64,000 nt of DNA from Chloroflexota bacterium (GTDB lineage Bacteria; Chloroflexota; Limnocylindria; Limnocylindrales; CSP1-4). The translations under genes were made by a program, and so were the position numbers. Below are positions 41,678 through 50,213 of the stretch, in pieces. The stretch is from contig JAHBUZ010000009.1 of NCBI GenBank assembly GCA_019637815.1, positions 90,134-154,133 of the forward strand, in the 5' to 3' direction. The notes under the pieces are model-generated. The model was not told the DNA's origin. It ran no database searches and saw only the letters and a program-made list of their open reading frames with translations. Position 1 is the stretch's first letter. Each line of letters starts with the position of its first letter.

Positions 41678-42592
41678 TTAGTGGCGCACGCGCTCGGCCT
41701 TGCCCTCCCACAGCTGGTGCTCCGGCGTCTCGAGCTGGAACGTCGAGTGCTCGATGTCGAAGTCACCAGCGAGACAGTCGCTCAGGTGGTCGAGGAGGAT
41801 CCCCGGCTCGCCATCGGGGTCCATGACGACGTGGGCGGAGACGACGTTCATGCCGCTCGTGATCGTCCAGATGTGGAGGTCGTGGACCGCCCGTACCCCG
41901 GGCGCATCGAGGATGTGTCGACGGACGTCCTCGAGGTCGACGCCCTTGGGCACCGCCTCGAGCAGGATGTCGGTCGCCTCACGCAGGAGATGGAACGTCC
42001 GGGGGAGGATCATCAGACCGATGAGCGCCGAGGCCACCGCGTCCGCCTGATGCCACCCCGTGACCGCGATGACGATCGCCGCGACCACGACCGCCACCGA
42101 TCCGAGGAGGTCGCCCAGGACCTCGAGATATGCGCCACGCATGTTGAGGCTGTGCGCCTGCGGCTCCCGCAGGATCCACAGCGAGACGAGATTGGCGCCA
42201 CCGCCGATGACCGCCACGACCAGCATCAGACCGCTGGCGACCTCGCCCGGCTCGTTCCAGCGCTGCCATGCCTCCCACAGGATGTATCCGGACACCCCGA
42301 ACAGCAGGACGGCGTTGACGACCGCAGCGACGATCTCGGCGCGATACCAGCCATACGTCCTGCCATCGCTGACGGGCCGCGACGCCAGCCAGGTCGCGCC
42401 GAGGGCCAGGGCGACACCGGCCACGTCGGTGGCGACGTGACCCGCATCCGCGAGGAGTGCGAGGCTGTTGGACGCGATGCCGCCCACGACCTGGAAGGCC
42501 AGCACCGTGAGACCGATTCCGAGCACGATGCGCAGCGGTCGGGCATCGCGGCCGACCGCGCCGTGCGAGTGGCCGCTCACGAGCCGATCCAC
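41678..42592 (-). CDS. Cation diffusion facilitator (zinc/cobalt exporter, CzcD-like)
   Basis: Protein of 304 residues with six membrane segments. LLADAGHVATDVAGVALAL (HxxxD) and YLEVLGDLLGSVAVVVAAI (DxxxD-like, here GDLLGS) provide the membrane metal site, and the C-terminal domain has VHDLHIWTITSG and SAHVV. This is the CDF family that exports Zn, Co or Cd with protons. Start GTG 42592 overlaps the preceding lipoprotein gene by 16 bases. The short His-containing N-terminus (SGHSHG) is typical. Confidence 0.9.
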   Translation of the reverse strand: MDRLVSGHSHGAVGRDARPLRIVLGIGLTVLAFQVVGGIASNSLALLADAGHVATDVAGVALALGATWLASRPVSDGRTYGWYRAEIVAAVVNAVLLFGVSGYILWEAWQRWNEPGEVASGLMLVVAVIGGGANLVSLWILREPQAHSLNMRGAYLEVLGDLLGSVAVVVAAIVIAVTGWHQADAVASALIGLMILPRTFHLLREATDILLEAVPKGVDLEDVRRHILDAPGVRAVHDLHIWTITSGMNVVSAHVVMDPDGEPGILLDHLSDCLAGDFDIEHSTFQLETPEHQLWEGKAERVRH

Positions 42593-42903
42593 GCTGCGTC
42601 ACCGAGACGGATCGCGATCCGACGGCCACGGTCGGTCCGATACTCGACGGCGACCCCCTCCGCCAGGGCGAGGTGCTCCTGGAGATGGTCCGGTGGCCAC
42701 CCGCCGGCCGACAGGTCGGTGCCGCCGTCGAACACGAAGTCGAGCGTCGTCCCGTCCGTGGTCCGGAGGGTGAAGCCCTGGACACGCCCGACGCCGAGGG
42801 TGTCGATGCGGGTGACGAGACCGGATACCCGCTCCACCCCCGGGTCGCACCCGACGACCACCATGGCCGCTGCAGCGATCACGATCGGCGCCCTACAGCG
42901 CAC
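42577..42903 (-). CDS. Small lipoprotein
   Basis: Protein of 108 residues: APIVIAAAAMVVVGC is a short lipoprotein signal ending at a Cys, followed by a small beta domain (VTRIDTLGVGRVQGFTLRT, then TLDFVFDG). The family is unknown. GTG 42903 overlaps the end of the thioredoxin-fold gene, and its own end overlaps the CDF start, so the three are co-translated. The composition fits an OB-like fold, but that is a guess. Confidence 0.7.
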   Translation of the reverse strand: MRCRAPIVIAAAAMVVVGCDPGVERVSGLVTRIDTLGVGRVQGFTLRTTDGTTLDFVFDGGTDLSAGGWPPDHLQEHLALAEGVAVEYRTDRGRRIAIRLGDAAWIGS

Positions 42904-43816
42904 CGATGACCTCCTCCAGCTCGTCGGGTGCGATAGCTCCCTCGAACTTGGCTCGGACGAGCCCATCGGCATCGACGACCGCGATGAAGGGCTCGGTCAG
43001 CAGGTCCCACCCGGTCGTCCAGGGAGCCGGCTGGAGTCGCCCGTTGGCGTCGAGCACGGGCCGCAGGGCACCGTCCTGCAGGGACATCACGTAGGGCTCC
43101 ACGTTGATGAAGGTCAGGTCCGGGTGGTCCGCCGCGACACCCTTGACGGTCTCGAGCGTCGGCCCACAGGTCGCCGTCTGGCAGAACGCCGGGGTCGCGA
43201 AGACCGCCACGAACGGCTCGCCCGCCTCGAGCGCGGCGGCGATGGACGTCGTGTAGAAGCGCGGCTCGGGGTCGGGGTCGGTCGTGACGCCCGCGAGGTC
43301 CCCGCCCAGGGGCACGGTGGGGGTGTCCACCGAGGGTGCCTCCGATCCGATGGCCGGGCTGTGCGACTCCTCGAGCACGTCGTAGTCGGCGCGCACCGTC
43401 CGGATCGAGCCATCGGGGAACGTGGCGGTGAACCGCGTGCCCCAGCGACCACCGGACGGGAACTCGACCTTCGCGACATACAGACCGCTCACGCCCTCGA
43501 CCGCCCACAGGAAGCGGCTGTCGGTCTCGAACGCGATCTCCTCGGAGGCGACGTCCACGTCGTAGAACGCGAGGTCCACAGAGACATCCGGTGCGGCGAG
43601 CAGCAGGTTCTGGCGGTCGGTGATGCTGAACAGGAAGCGATTGGGTCCCTTGGCGAACTCCGAGCTCGCGAGGATCGGCAGCATCGCCGGCCCTTCCGGT
43701 GAGGGGGGAGCGTCGGTCGAGGTCGGCACGGGGCTCGGTGCAGCGGTCGGCGGAGCGCCACCCCCGCAGGCCGTGACGACCGCGGCGATGGCGACGAGGG
43801 ACATGAGGCGGCGCAT
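42893..43816 (-). CDS. Thioredoxin-fold lipoprotein with a CX4C site
   Basis: Protein of 307 residues. Lipobox Cys17 (AIAAVVTAC), a Thr/Pro-rich linker, an N-terminal beta domain (about 45-150), then a thioredoxin-like domain with FVAVFATPAFCQTATCGPT. Its cysteines C212 and C217 are spaced CX4C, not the CXXC of ordinary TlpA or thioredoxins; this spacing resembles SCO-type copper chaperones (CX3C) only loosely. Next to CDF and Dsb genes, so a role in extracytoplasmic thiol or copper handling is likely. ATG 43816. Confidence 0.78.
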   Translation of the reverse strand: MRRLMSLVAIAAVVTACGGGAPPTAAPSPVPTSTDAPPSPEGPAMLPILASSEFAKGPNRFLFSITDRQNLLLAAPDVSVDLAFYDVDVASEEIAFETDSRFLWAVEGVSGLYVAKVEFPSGGRWGTRFTATFPDGSIRTVRADYDVLEESHSPAIGSEAPSVDTPTVPLGGDLAGVTTDPDPEPRFYTTSIAAALEAGEPFVAVFATPAFCQTATCGPTLETVKGVAADHPDLTFINVEPYVMSLQDGALRPVLDANGRLQPAPWTTGWDLLTEPFIAVVDADGLVRAKFEGAIAPDELEEVIGAL

Positions 43817-43830
43817 GGAGGTCCTCCGGT

Positions 43831-45207
43831 CTATCGGGTGACGACGATCGATGTGGTGGATAGCGGCACACGGACGCTCGTGTCGGCAGCGGTCTCGGCA
43901 CGGAACACGGCCTGGCCCAGGCTCCAGAGGGTGACCACGGTGAGCCCCACCATGACCACCGCCAGCGGCAGCTCAGCACGCCGCCCGCGGGTGTCGCCCG
44001 GGGTCCGCAGGTGGCCCGCCCATGCACCGAGGATGTGGCCGCCCACGACGGCACCGAACATCACCATCCAGACGATGGCCGGCTGGAGCCAGGCTGCGCT
44101 CGGCTCGAAGAACGCGGTCCCGAACAGGTCCCAGCCCTGCTGGAACGGGTCGGAGATGGCGATGACGATGCGCTGCCCGTCGAGGAGCAGGTACGTCAGG
44201 TAGTGGGCGATGAGGTATCCGACCGAGATGGGCAGGAGACCGGCGCCCATCGTCGTGTATCCGACGCGTCTGGCAGCGAGGAGGGCCGCGCCGCTGACCG
44301 CGCCGAGCGTCGCGAGCAGGATGATCGTGGCCGCCGGGACCGTCGGCAGGCCGAACGCGTCGAAGAACGGCTGGGTCTGGGAGAGCCCGTCATAGAGGAT
44401 GGCGCCGCTGGCGACCGCCACGAGGGTGACCTCCGACGCGTCCCACGGCCGACCGAGCAGTCCGTCGGGGAACCGCTGACGACGGACGCGTCCGACACCG
44501 GAGAACGTGTATCGGCCCAGCCGGTTGAGGGTCCGGAACCAGACCGAGAAGACCTCCCCGTGGGTCCGCCAGCGCTGCTTGCCGAACTGGGCCATGAGCA
44601 CCAGCGTGACCGCGGTATAGAGGAGCACGACCCTGCCCATCTCGGTGCCGCGAGCCGCGAGCTCGATCCAGACGACGGCGACCATGCCGGCGACGGCCGG
44701 CCACTTCGCGAGTCGCGCAGGGTAGGGTGCGGCCGCCCAGCCCGCGATCCCGGTCCGTCGCCACACCCACGTACCGATGTCGTGGAGCGTCGCGAACGGA
44801 TCGAGCCACTCCCAGACGGGCGCGAGGATGGCGCTCGCGATGGCGATGCCCACCCAGCCGTACACCCACGTGAAGAGGGTGCCCACCTCGGCGCTGGACG
44901 AGCCCCCGACGAGCCACTGGGCGACGATCCAGAGCCATCCCGCGAGCCCGATCGCCCGGAGCGCGCGCACGAGCGGGCGCGGGACGATGCGGTCGGCGAT
45001 CGCGGCGGCGGGTCGCCACCGGGCAGCCACCATGAACGCGATGACGAACGAGAGCGCGACCGCGATGCCCGCGCCCGCGACATAGACCACGAGCGGCAGC
45101 TGCTGGCTGAGGCGACCGATCGACGCGTGCGCGGCGGCAGGCAGCGGCAGTAGCGATCCCGCGATCGCGATCGATGCGCACAGCACGACGCGTGTCCGCG
45201 TGGTCAT
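43831..45207 (-). CDS. Polytopic membrane protein of unknown function
   Basis: Protein of 458 residues with a signal-like start (VVLCASIAIAGSLLPLPAAA then HASIGRLSQQLP) and about ten membrane segments. Distinctive pieces are WVYGWVGIAIASAILAPVWE, DPFATLHDIGTWVW, KWPAVAGMVAVVWIELAA and HYLTYLLLDGQRIVIAISDP. I do not recognise a characterised family. Conserved-looking His and Tyr/Trp residues in helices hint at cofactor or metal binding. The ATG overlaps the DsbA-like stop (ATGA), tying it to thiol-redox genes. Confidence 0.75.
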   Translation of the reverse strand: MTTRTRVVLCASIAIAGSLLPLPAAAHASIGRLSQQLPLVVYVAGAGIAVALSFVIAFMVAARWRPAAAIADRIVPRPLVRALRAIGLAGWLWIVAQWLVGGSSSAEVGTLFTWVYGWVGIAIASAILAPVWEWLDPFATLHDIGTWVWRRTGIAGWAAAPYPARLAKWPAVAGMVAVVWIELAARGTEMGRVVLLYTAVTLVLMAQFGKQRWRTHGEVFSVWFRTLNRLGRYTFSGVGRVRRQRFPDGLLGRPWDASEVTLVAVASGAILYDGLSQTQPFFDAFGLPTVPAATIILLATLGAVSGAALLAARRVGYTTMGAGLLPISVGYLIAHYLTYLLLDGQRIVIAISDPFQQGWDLFGTAFFEPSAAWLQPAIVWMVMFGAVVGGHILGAWAGHLRTPGDTRGRRAELPLAVVMVGLTVVTLWSLGQAVFRAETAADTSVRVPLSTTSIVVTR

Positions 45208-45968
45208 GAGCCATCCGATCGTCGTTCGATCGCCGTCGCCAAGGCGTCCCGCAGCGACGCCTCGGAGGTGGTGTCCAGCTGCTGACCGTCGATGAAGAAG
45301 GTGGGCGTGGCGCGGACACCGAACGCCCGCACATCGACAAGGTCCCGCTGGACGCTGGAGACGTCCGCTCGCTCGAGGGCCGCGATGAACGGCTCCATGT
45401 CCAGGTCGAGCGACCTGGCGATGTCGATGAACGCCTCGGCCTGGGACGTCTGCTGCTCGCCCCACTCGGGCTGGGCCGCGAACAAGGCGTCCATCATCTC
45501 CCAGTAGCGGCCCTGCTCGCCGGCGGCCTCGAGGGCCACGACCGCGAGCGCGGAGTTCGCATGACCGGGCACGTAGCGGACGACCAGGCGCAGGTCGTCC
45601 GGATACGTCGCCAGGAGGTCCTTGACGACCGGATGGAACGCGCGACACGCCTCGCATTCGGGATCGAGGAACTCCACGAGCGTCACGCGCGCATCGACCG
45701 GGCCGAGGGTGGGGCTGTCGGCGCGGATGAGCCGTGGCGCACCCGAAGCGGGCGCGGGATCGGTGCCGAGCGGGACGATGGTCGCAGCAGGGGTCGCAGG
45801 CGGCGTCCAGAGGGTCAGGAGCAGGGCTCCGACCAGGACGGCGACCGCGATGCCGGCCATCACCACCGCAGGGCGCGGACCGGCGGTCGCGAACGCCGGT
45901 GGTGGGGGCGCCGGGGTCCGACGCCTTCGTCGTGTGGATCCGGGTGTGTCGCGACGTCGCTCAGTCAT
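45204..45968 (-). CDS. DsbA/thioredoxin-like disulfide oxidoreductase, membrane-anchored
   Basis: Protein of 254 residues. A basic N-terminus and one hydrophobic anchor (AVVMAGIAVAVLVGALLLTL) precede a thioredoxin_4/DsbA domain with active site C105-EA-C108 (FLDPECEACRAF) and the cis-Pro loop GVRATPTFFIDGQ. Such proteins oxidise or isomerise cysteines of exported proteins (BdbD-like). It overlaps the DsbB-like gene by eight bases, so the pair is made together. Anchored to the outer face of the membrane. Confidence 0.9.
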   Translation of the reverse strand: MTERRRDTPGSTRRRRRTPAPPPPAFATAGPRPAVVMAGIAVAVLVGALLLTLWTPPATPAATIVPLGTDPAPASGAPRLIRADSPTLGPVDARVTLVEFLDPECEACRAFHPVVKDLLATYPDDLRLVVRYVPGHANSALAVVALEAAGEQGRYWEMMDALFAAQPEWGEQQTSQAEAFIDIARSLDLDMEPFIAALERADVSSVQRDLVDVRAFGVRATPTFFIDGQQLDTTSEASLRDALATAIERRSDGS

Positions 45969-46398
45969 CGGGGTCTCCAGGTCGTGCGACCGCCATGAGC
46001 ACGCTGATGACGGCGAACGCGGTGAGGGACAGCAGCGGGATGGTCACGAAGCCGAAGAGCTCGATGAGTCGTGCGGTGCAGGACACGCCCGTGGTGCACT
46101 GCGTCACCGACTCCGTGATCACGCCGTAGTACAGGAGGTTGTGATAGGTGGCGACGGCCAGCCCAAGCAGGCTGAGCGGCAGGACGTACAGCCGAAGGCG
46201 TCGACCGCGGGTGAGGATGCCCACGCCGATGACCAGGACCAGCGGGTACATCAGGATCCGCTGGTACCAGCACAGCGTGCAGGGCTGGAGCCCATAGACC
46301 TCGCTCGCCATGAGGCTGCCGACGGTCGCGATGAGCGCCTGCGCCCACGCGAGGTAGGGGATCGCGGCCTGGACCCCGACCCGACGGAGGGCGCTCAC
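45961..46398 (-). CDS. DsbB/BdbC-like disulfide-bond oxidoreductase
   Basis: Protein of 145 residues with four membrane segments. The quinone-linked CXXC is C40-TL-C43 (LQPCTLCWYQRILMYPL) and the second pair is C101 and C107 (QCTTGVSCTA), both facing outside. This is the DsbB/BdbC layout that re-oxidises a DsbA-like partner and passes electrons to quinone. It is the first of a leftward series: DsbB, DsbA, membrane protein, thioredoxin-fold lipoprotein, lipoprotein, CDF exporter. Confidence 0.92.
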   Translation of the reverse strand: MSALRRVGVQAAIPYLAWAQALIATVGSLMASEVYGLQPCTLCWYQRILMYPLVLVIGVGILTRGRRLRLYVLPLSLLGLAVATYHNLLYYGVITESVTQCTTGVSCTARLIELFGFVTIPLLSLTAFAVISVLMAVARPGDPDD

Positions 46399-46447
46399 GG
46401 CGTCATCGCGGGATCGACGGGCCTGGCCGGGGGACGATCGTACCCAC

Positions 46448-46822
46448 TCATGGCCGTCGCGCCCTCCGTCGGGCGAGTCGCTGCGCCGACAGCTGCCAGC
46501 CGATGGTGAGCACCGAGGTCGCGAGCCCGAGCAGGACGACGCCCACGAGGGCCTCGACCGGTCCGCCGGCGATCACCGGAAGCTCGGATGTGCGGGGGTC
46601 GATCCGATCGACCATGACCGGTGACGGCTCGGCTGCCGACGCGGTCACACCATCCATGAGTGCGGCCGCCGATGCGGTCGGGACCAGGACGGCGAGCCAG
46701 CGGCGGTGGACGCGGGAAGGGTGGGCAGCGCCGACCTCCGCGGACCGACCGCGCACGGTCGGATCGGGTCGGCGGGGACGCGTCGGTGAAGCATGACGCG
46801 CATCGCCCGGGGCGATGGGCAT
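46448..46822 (-). CDS. Small membrane-anchored protein of unknown function
   Basis: Protein of 124 residues. A basic region, a hydrophobic stretch (LAVLVPTASAAALMDGV), a short exported-looking segment and a C-terminal helix (VEALVGVVLLGLATSVLTIGW) with a basic tail (RRARRP). ATG 46822 has GGAGG at good spacing. Not recognised. It lies between the DsbB-like gene and the third copy of the uncharacterised membrane protein family. Confidence 0.6.
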   Translation of the reverse strand: MPIAPGDARHASPTRPRRPDPTVRGRSAEVGAAHPSRVHRRWLAVLVPTASAAALMDGVTASAAEPSPVMVDRIDPRTSELPVIAGGPVEALVGVVLLGLATSVLTIGWQLSAQRLARRRARRP

Positions 46823-46877
46823 TGGAGAACCTCCGGATCGGTGCGGGCGTGACGCCCGCGATGCGACAAGACCCGCG

Positions 46878-47534
46878 TCAGCGGGTCGTGCTCACGATCG
46901 GAGGTGCCCGGCTCGCGTGGACGGCCCGGCCGAGTCGTCCGGCGCCACGGATGGACCGAGGGTGCCGGGCAGGCCGGACCCCGTCGCGCCGAGGGAGGGG
47001 GACCGGCGCCGACAGCCGCGCCCGAAGCCTCTCGCATCGCCACCGCAGGAGCCCCGCGACCGCGGCGACCAGCAGCGAGCTGACGAGCACCACGATCACC
47101 GGAAGCCAGCCGTGCGTGTCGAGCGCCGCGATGCCCGGCAGGGGCAGACCGACGAGCGCGTGCTCGACGTTCTCCTGGAGCCCGTACAGCACGAGCGTCA
47201 CGATCGCCAGGCGGACCCACAGGCGCGCGGCCGTGCCCAGATACGCGGTGATCTCGCGATCGGGGTGGGCGTGGCGTCCGGCATGATGCAGCGCACGGCG
47301 CAGGCGATGGAGCTCGTGGGCGCCGACGACGGCCAGGGCGATCGCGGCCGCAAGGACGACACCGACCAGCGGCAGCCAGACGCGATCATGGACCGCGGCC
47401 CCGACCGCGTCGCGCCCCTCGGCGATGCCGAGCAGATACGTGACCTGGTGGGCGGCCACGGCGCATAGGGCGACGAGCACCGCGAATGCGACGCGCCGGA
47501 CGAACGGCAGGTCATACCGGGCACGCTGCGTCAT
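46878..47534 (-). CDS. Uncharacterised membrane protein, paralogue of 34680 and 35966 genes
   Basis: Protein of 218 residues with four to five membrane segments. ALCAVAAHQVTYLLG, VHDRVWLPLVGVVL and VLYGLQENVEHALVGLPLPG match the GHxxxYL, GHDGYWL and LQENGEALLAGMPLPG motifs of the 34.7 kb protein. The family therefore recurs three times around the metal/thiol genes here. ATG 47534 has GAGG upstream; a longer frame to 47807 runs through the LacI operator and is rejected. Function unknown; a metal- or redox-linked role is inference. Confidence 0.72.
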   Translation of the reverse strand: MTQRARYDLPFVRRVAFAVLVALCAVAAHQVTYLLGIAEGRDAVGAAVHDRVWLPLVGVVLAAAIALAVVGAHELHRLRRALHHAGRHAHPDREITAYLGTAARLWVRLAIVTLVLYGLQENVEHALVGLPLPGIAALDTHGWLPVIVVLVSSLLVAAVAGLLRWRCERLRARLSAPVPLPRRDGVRPARHPRSIRGAGRLGRAVHASRAPPIVSTTR

Positions 47535-47641
47535 GGGTGGCCTCACGTCGCCATTCTGACAGCGAGGCTCGCGGGCGTCATCGGCCCGTTCCCGATCGGA
47601 CGCACCTCCTGTGGTAGTCGACAGTGATCCTCCTCCGGTCG

Positions 47642-47693
47642 TTGACACCCGTGCTAGGGTCATGCAACCGGTTCCATGGAACCGGTTGCATGA
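47642..47693 (+). promoter_or_regulatory. 34-bp perfect palindromic LacI-family operator with TTGACA box
   Basis: Bases 47660-47693 are a perfect palindrome: TCATGCAACCGGTTCCA followed by its reverse complement. It holds two AACCGGTT LacI-family cores (the 5' and 3' halves), centred 14 bp apart. A TTGACA box lies at 47642-47647. The LacI-type gene starts at 47707, so the repressor probably controls itself and the sugar operon. No clear -10 could be assigned. Confidence 0.82.
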
Positions 47694-47706
47694 GAAGGGA
47701 GCCGGC

Positions 47707-48741
47707 GTGGCGGGCCATACGCTCAACGATGTCGCGGTGCGTGCCGGGGTCAGCAAGGCGACCGCGTCCCGCGTCCTCAATGGCAAGAGCGCGGTGGATC
47801 CGCACACGCGTGACCGGGTCCTCGCCGCGATGTCGGACCTGGACTACACGCCGAGCACGCTGGCGCGTCGTCTCAGCTTCGGTCGCACCCTCACCATCAG
47901 CGTCGTCACGACGTTCCTGACGCGTCCTCAGGCAGCGGAGCGGCTGCGGGGGGTGGACGCGGTGCTGAGCGACAGTGAGTTCGACCTCGTCATCTACAAC
48001 GTCGAGACGATCGACAAGCGTGATCAGTACCTTCGCGGACTCGCCCTCGCGCAGCGCACCGACGGGCTGCTCGTCATCTCGCTGCCGCTGCGCGAGAGGG
48101 ACGCCCAGCGACTCTCGTCCGCGGCCATCCCGGTCGTGGTCGTGGATGCGCACGCACCCGCGGTGGAGGGACTGCCTCACGTGGTGGGCGACGACATCCG
48201 CGGAGGCGAGGCGGCCACCCGTCACCTGCTCGGACTCGGCCATCGGCGCATCGCGTTCCTCGGCGATCAGTTCGACGACCCGTTCGGGTTCACATCCAGC
48301 CGTCATCGCGCGATCGGCTACGAACGGGCCATGCGGGCGGCGGGTGTCGACGTGCGACCCGGGCACATCGCGCTCGGCGCGCACAGCCGCTACGAGGCAC
48401 GCGAGCTCGCTGGACGCCTTCTCGCGCTCGACGACCGACCGACCGCGGTCTTCGCGGCGAGCGACACCCAGGCGCTGGGGGTCATCAGCGCCGCCCACGA
48501 GGCGGGTCTCCGCGTGCCCGACGACCTGTCGGTCATCGGCTACGACGACATCGAGATGGCCGACTACCTCGAGCTGACCACGGTGCGCCAGCAGATGTTC
48601 GAGTCCGGACGTCTGGGAGCCGAGCTGCTGCTCCGCGAGATCGACCGGCGCTCGGAGGACCCGCCGTCGGTGGTGCTCGATCCCGAGGTCGTGATCCGTG
48701 GCACCACGGCACCACCGAAGGAGGGCAGACGATCGGACTGA
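47707..48741 (+). CDS. LacI-family transcriptional regulator
   Basis: Protein of 344 residues. N-terminal LacI helix-turn-helix TLNDVAVRAGVSKATASRVLN with the hinge-type YTPSTLARRLSFGRT, then a sugar-binding periplasmic-binding-protein-like domain (DGLLVISLPLRE, HRRIAFLGDQF, SVIGYDDIEMADYLELTTV). GTG 47707 has AGAAGGGA six bases upstream; a longer start at 47611 would translate the operator. It should repress the downstream transporter and phosphorylase genes through the palindrome. The inducer is probably the transported sugar or its breakdown product. Confidence 0.94.
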   Translation: MAGHTLNDVAVRAGVSKATASRVLNGKSAVDPHTRDRVLAAMSDLDYTPSTLARRLSFGRTLTISVVTTFLTRPQAAERLRGVDAVLSDSEFDLVIYNVETIDKRDQYLRGLALAQRTDGLLVISLPLRERDAQRLSSAAIPVVVVDAHAPAVEGLPHVVGDDIRGGEAATRHLLGLGHRRIAFLGDQFDDPFGFTSSRHRAIGYERAMRAAGVDVRPGHIALGAHSRYEARELAGRLLALDDRPTAVFAASDTQALGVISAAHEAGLRVPDDLSVIGYDDIEMADYLELTTVRQQMFESGRLGAELLLREIDRRSEDPPSVVLDPEVVIRGTTAPPKEGRRSD

Positions 48742-48787
48742 GCCCGACCCATCCCGACCACACGGCCCAGTGCAGAGGAGGACGACC

Positions 48788-50140
48788 GTGTCCCATCCAG
48801 CCAATCGAGCGCGCACCTGGCGGGTGGCGCTCGCGACATCGATCCTGGTGTCAGGCCTCGCCGTCGCCCCGGTCGCGGCGCAGGACGCCTCGCCGGCTGC
48901 CCCCAGACCCGACTGTGGCACCGAGCCCGTCGAGCTGCTGGCCTACTTCGAGACCGGCTTCCCCATCGCGCAGGCCCTCGCGGACGAGTTCACCCGGCAG
49001 TTCCCGAACGTCACCTGGAACGTCCGCGAGGACCAGTTCTCGAATCTCATCGCTCAGACCCCGCGTCTGCTCACCAGCGACAATCCGCCCGACCTGATTC
49101 GGCTGCCGACGATGGTCACGCTCGTCCAGGACGGGCTGTTGCTGGACCTCGAGCCGTATGTCACCGCGTTCGGCTGGGACCAGTGGCCCGAGAGCCTGCT
49201 CATCCCCCATCGGGTCGCCGAGGGTGGTCGCCCGCGTGGTGAGGGCGACCTCTATGCAGGCGGGCTCAACTACTCCACGACCGGCGTCTTCTACAACAAG
49301 GAGCAGGCAGCGGGGATCGGCATGACCGAGCCGCCTGCGACGCTCGAGGAGTTCGAGGGTCTGCTCGCCGCCGCCAAGGAGGCGGGCCTCCAGCCCATCA
49401 TGCAGTGGAACGCGGCGGCGAGCGGTGGCGGCCTCGCGTTCCCGCTCCAGAACCTGATGGCGTCCCTCGGTCCGGTGACGCCCATCAACGAGTGGATCTA
49501 CCAGAAGGAGGGCGCGACCATCGACACCCCCTCCAACGTCGCGGCGGCCCAGCATCTGCAGCGGTGGATCCAGGCCGGCTACTTCCCCGAGGACGTGAAC
49601 GCCATCGAGTACACCGACTCCAACGCCCGGTTCGCGGGCGGAGAGGGTGTCTTCACCTTCAATGGCGACTGGCAGAACGCCCAGTACGACGCTGACGCGC
49701 CGGGGGCGATCGGCTTCTTCCTGTTCCCGCCCGCCGAGGTCGGTGGGGGCCATGCGGCGATGTCCTCGCCGCTGACGTACGGCATCGCGGCGACCGCGCC
49801 ACATGCCGACTGTGCCGCGTTCTTCCTCGACTGGGTGGCGACCGATCCGAACGCGCGTCAGATCAACGTGGACATCGGTGGCTCCAGCCCGGGCGGTCCG
49901 TCCGACCTGCCGCTGCCGACCGTGGCGGAGGGGTCGATCACCAACGAGACGCTCGCCGCCTCACAGGTCGTGGCTGCCGAGAACGGGCTCATGGACTTCA
50001 TCGCGAACGCGACCGGCGATATCTTCACCGGGCCGGGCGGATGGACCCCCGAGCTCCAGAACCTGGTGGGTGGCCAGCAGACGCCCGAGGGCCTGCTCCA
50101 GGCCGTCCAGGCGTCGTATCTGGACGACCTGGCCCAGTGA
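48788..50140 (+). CDS. Sugar ABC transporter substrate-binding protein
   Basis: Exported protein of 450 residues with a signal peptide (RTWRVALATSILVSGLAVAP, cleavage VAA before QDA). Features of carbohydrate-binding family 1: FTRQFPNVTWNVREDQF, NPPDLIRLPT, GLNYSTTGVFYNKEQAAGIG and FTFNGDWQNAQYD. Start GTG 48788 behind AGAGGAGGA. First gene of the transport part of the LacI-controlled operon. A glucoside such as sucrose is likely from the GH13_18 enzyme at the end of the operon. Confidence 0.9.
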   Translation: MSHPANRARTWRVALATSILVSGLAVAPVAAQDASPAAPRPDCGTEPVELLAYFETGFPIAQALADEFTRQFPNVTWNVREDQFSNLIAQTPRLLTSDNPPDLIRLPTMVTLVQDGLLLDLEPYVTAFGWDQWPESLLIPHRVAEGGRPRGEGDLYAGGLNYSTTGVFYNKEQAAGIGMTEPPATLEEFEGLLAAAKEAGLQPIMQWNAAASGGGLAFPLQNLMASLGPVTPINEWIYQKEGATIDTPSNVAAAQHLQRWIQAGYFPEDVNAIEYTDSNARFAGGEGVFTFNGDWQNAQYDADAPGAIGFFLFPPAEVGGGHAAMSSPLTYGIAATAPHADCAAFFLDWVATDPNARQINVDIGGSSPGGPSDLPLPTVAEGSITNETLAASQVVAAENGLMDFIANATGDIFTGPGGWTPELQNLVGGQQTPEGLLQAVQASYLDDLAQ

Positions 50141-50146
50141 TCGGGC

Positions 50147-50201
50147 CCGCCGGTCGGCGGCGCGGGGAGCCGGCGAAGGCCCTCCGCCCTCCGACCGGCG
50201 G
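50147..50201 (+). promoter_or_regulatory. Stem-loop between sugar-binding protein and permease genes
   Basis: CCGCCGGTCGG (50147-50157) pairs perfectly with CCGACCGGCGG (50191-50201): an 11-bp stem with a 33-nt loop in the 73-bp gap. As in the other two importer operons, it may stabilise the binding-protein message or reduce expression of the permeases. No T-run follows. Confidence 0.6.
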
Positions 50202-50213
50202 CACATCATCCTG

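Noticed and set aside
47611..47706. Longer start of the LacI-family gene
   Set aside because: It would translate through the 34-bp operator; GTG 47707 has a good ribosome site and begins right at the helix-turn-helix.
46878..47807. Longer reading frame of the membrane protein leftward from 47807
   Set aside because: The extension crosses the LacI promoter and operator and the first codons of the LacI gene; ATG 47534 has GAGG.
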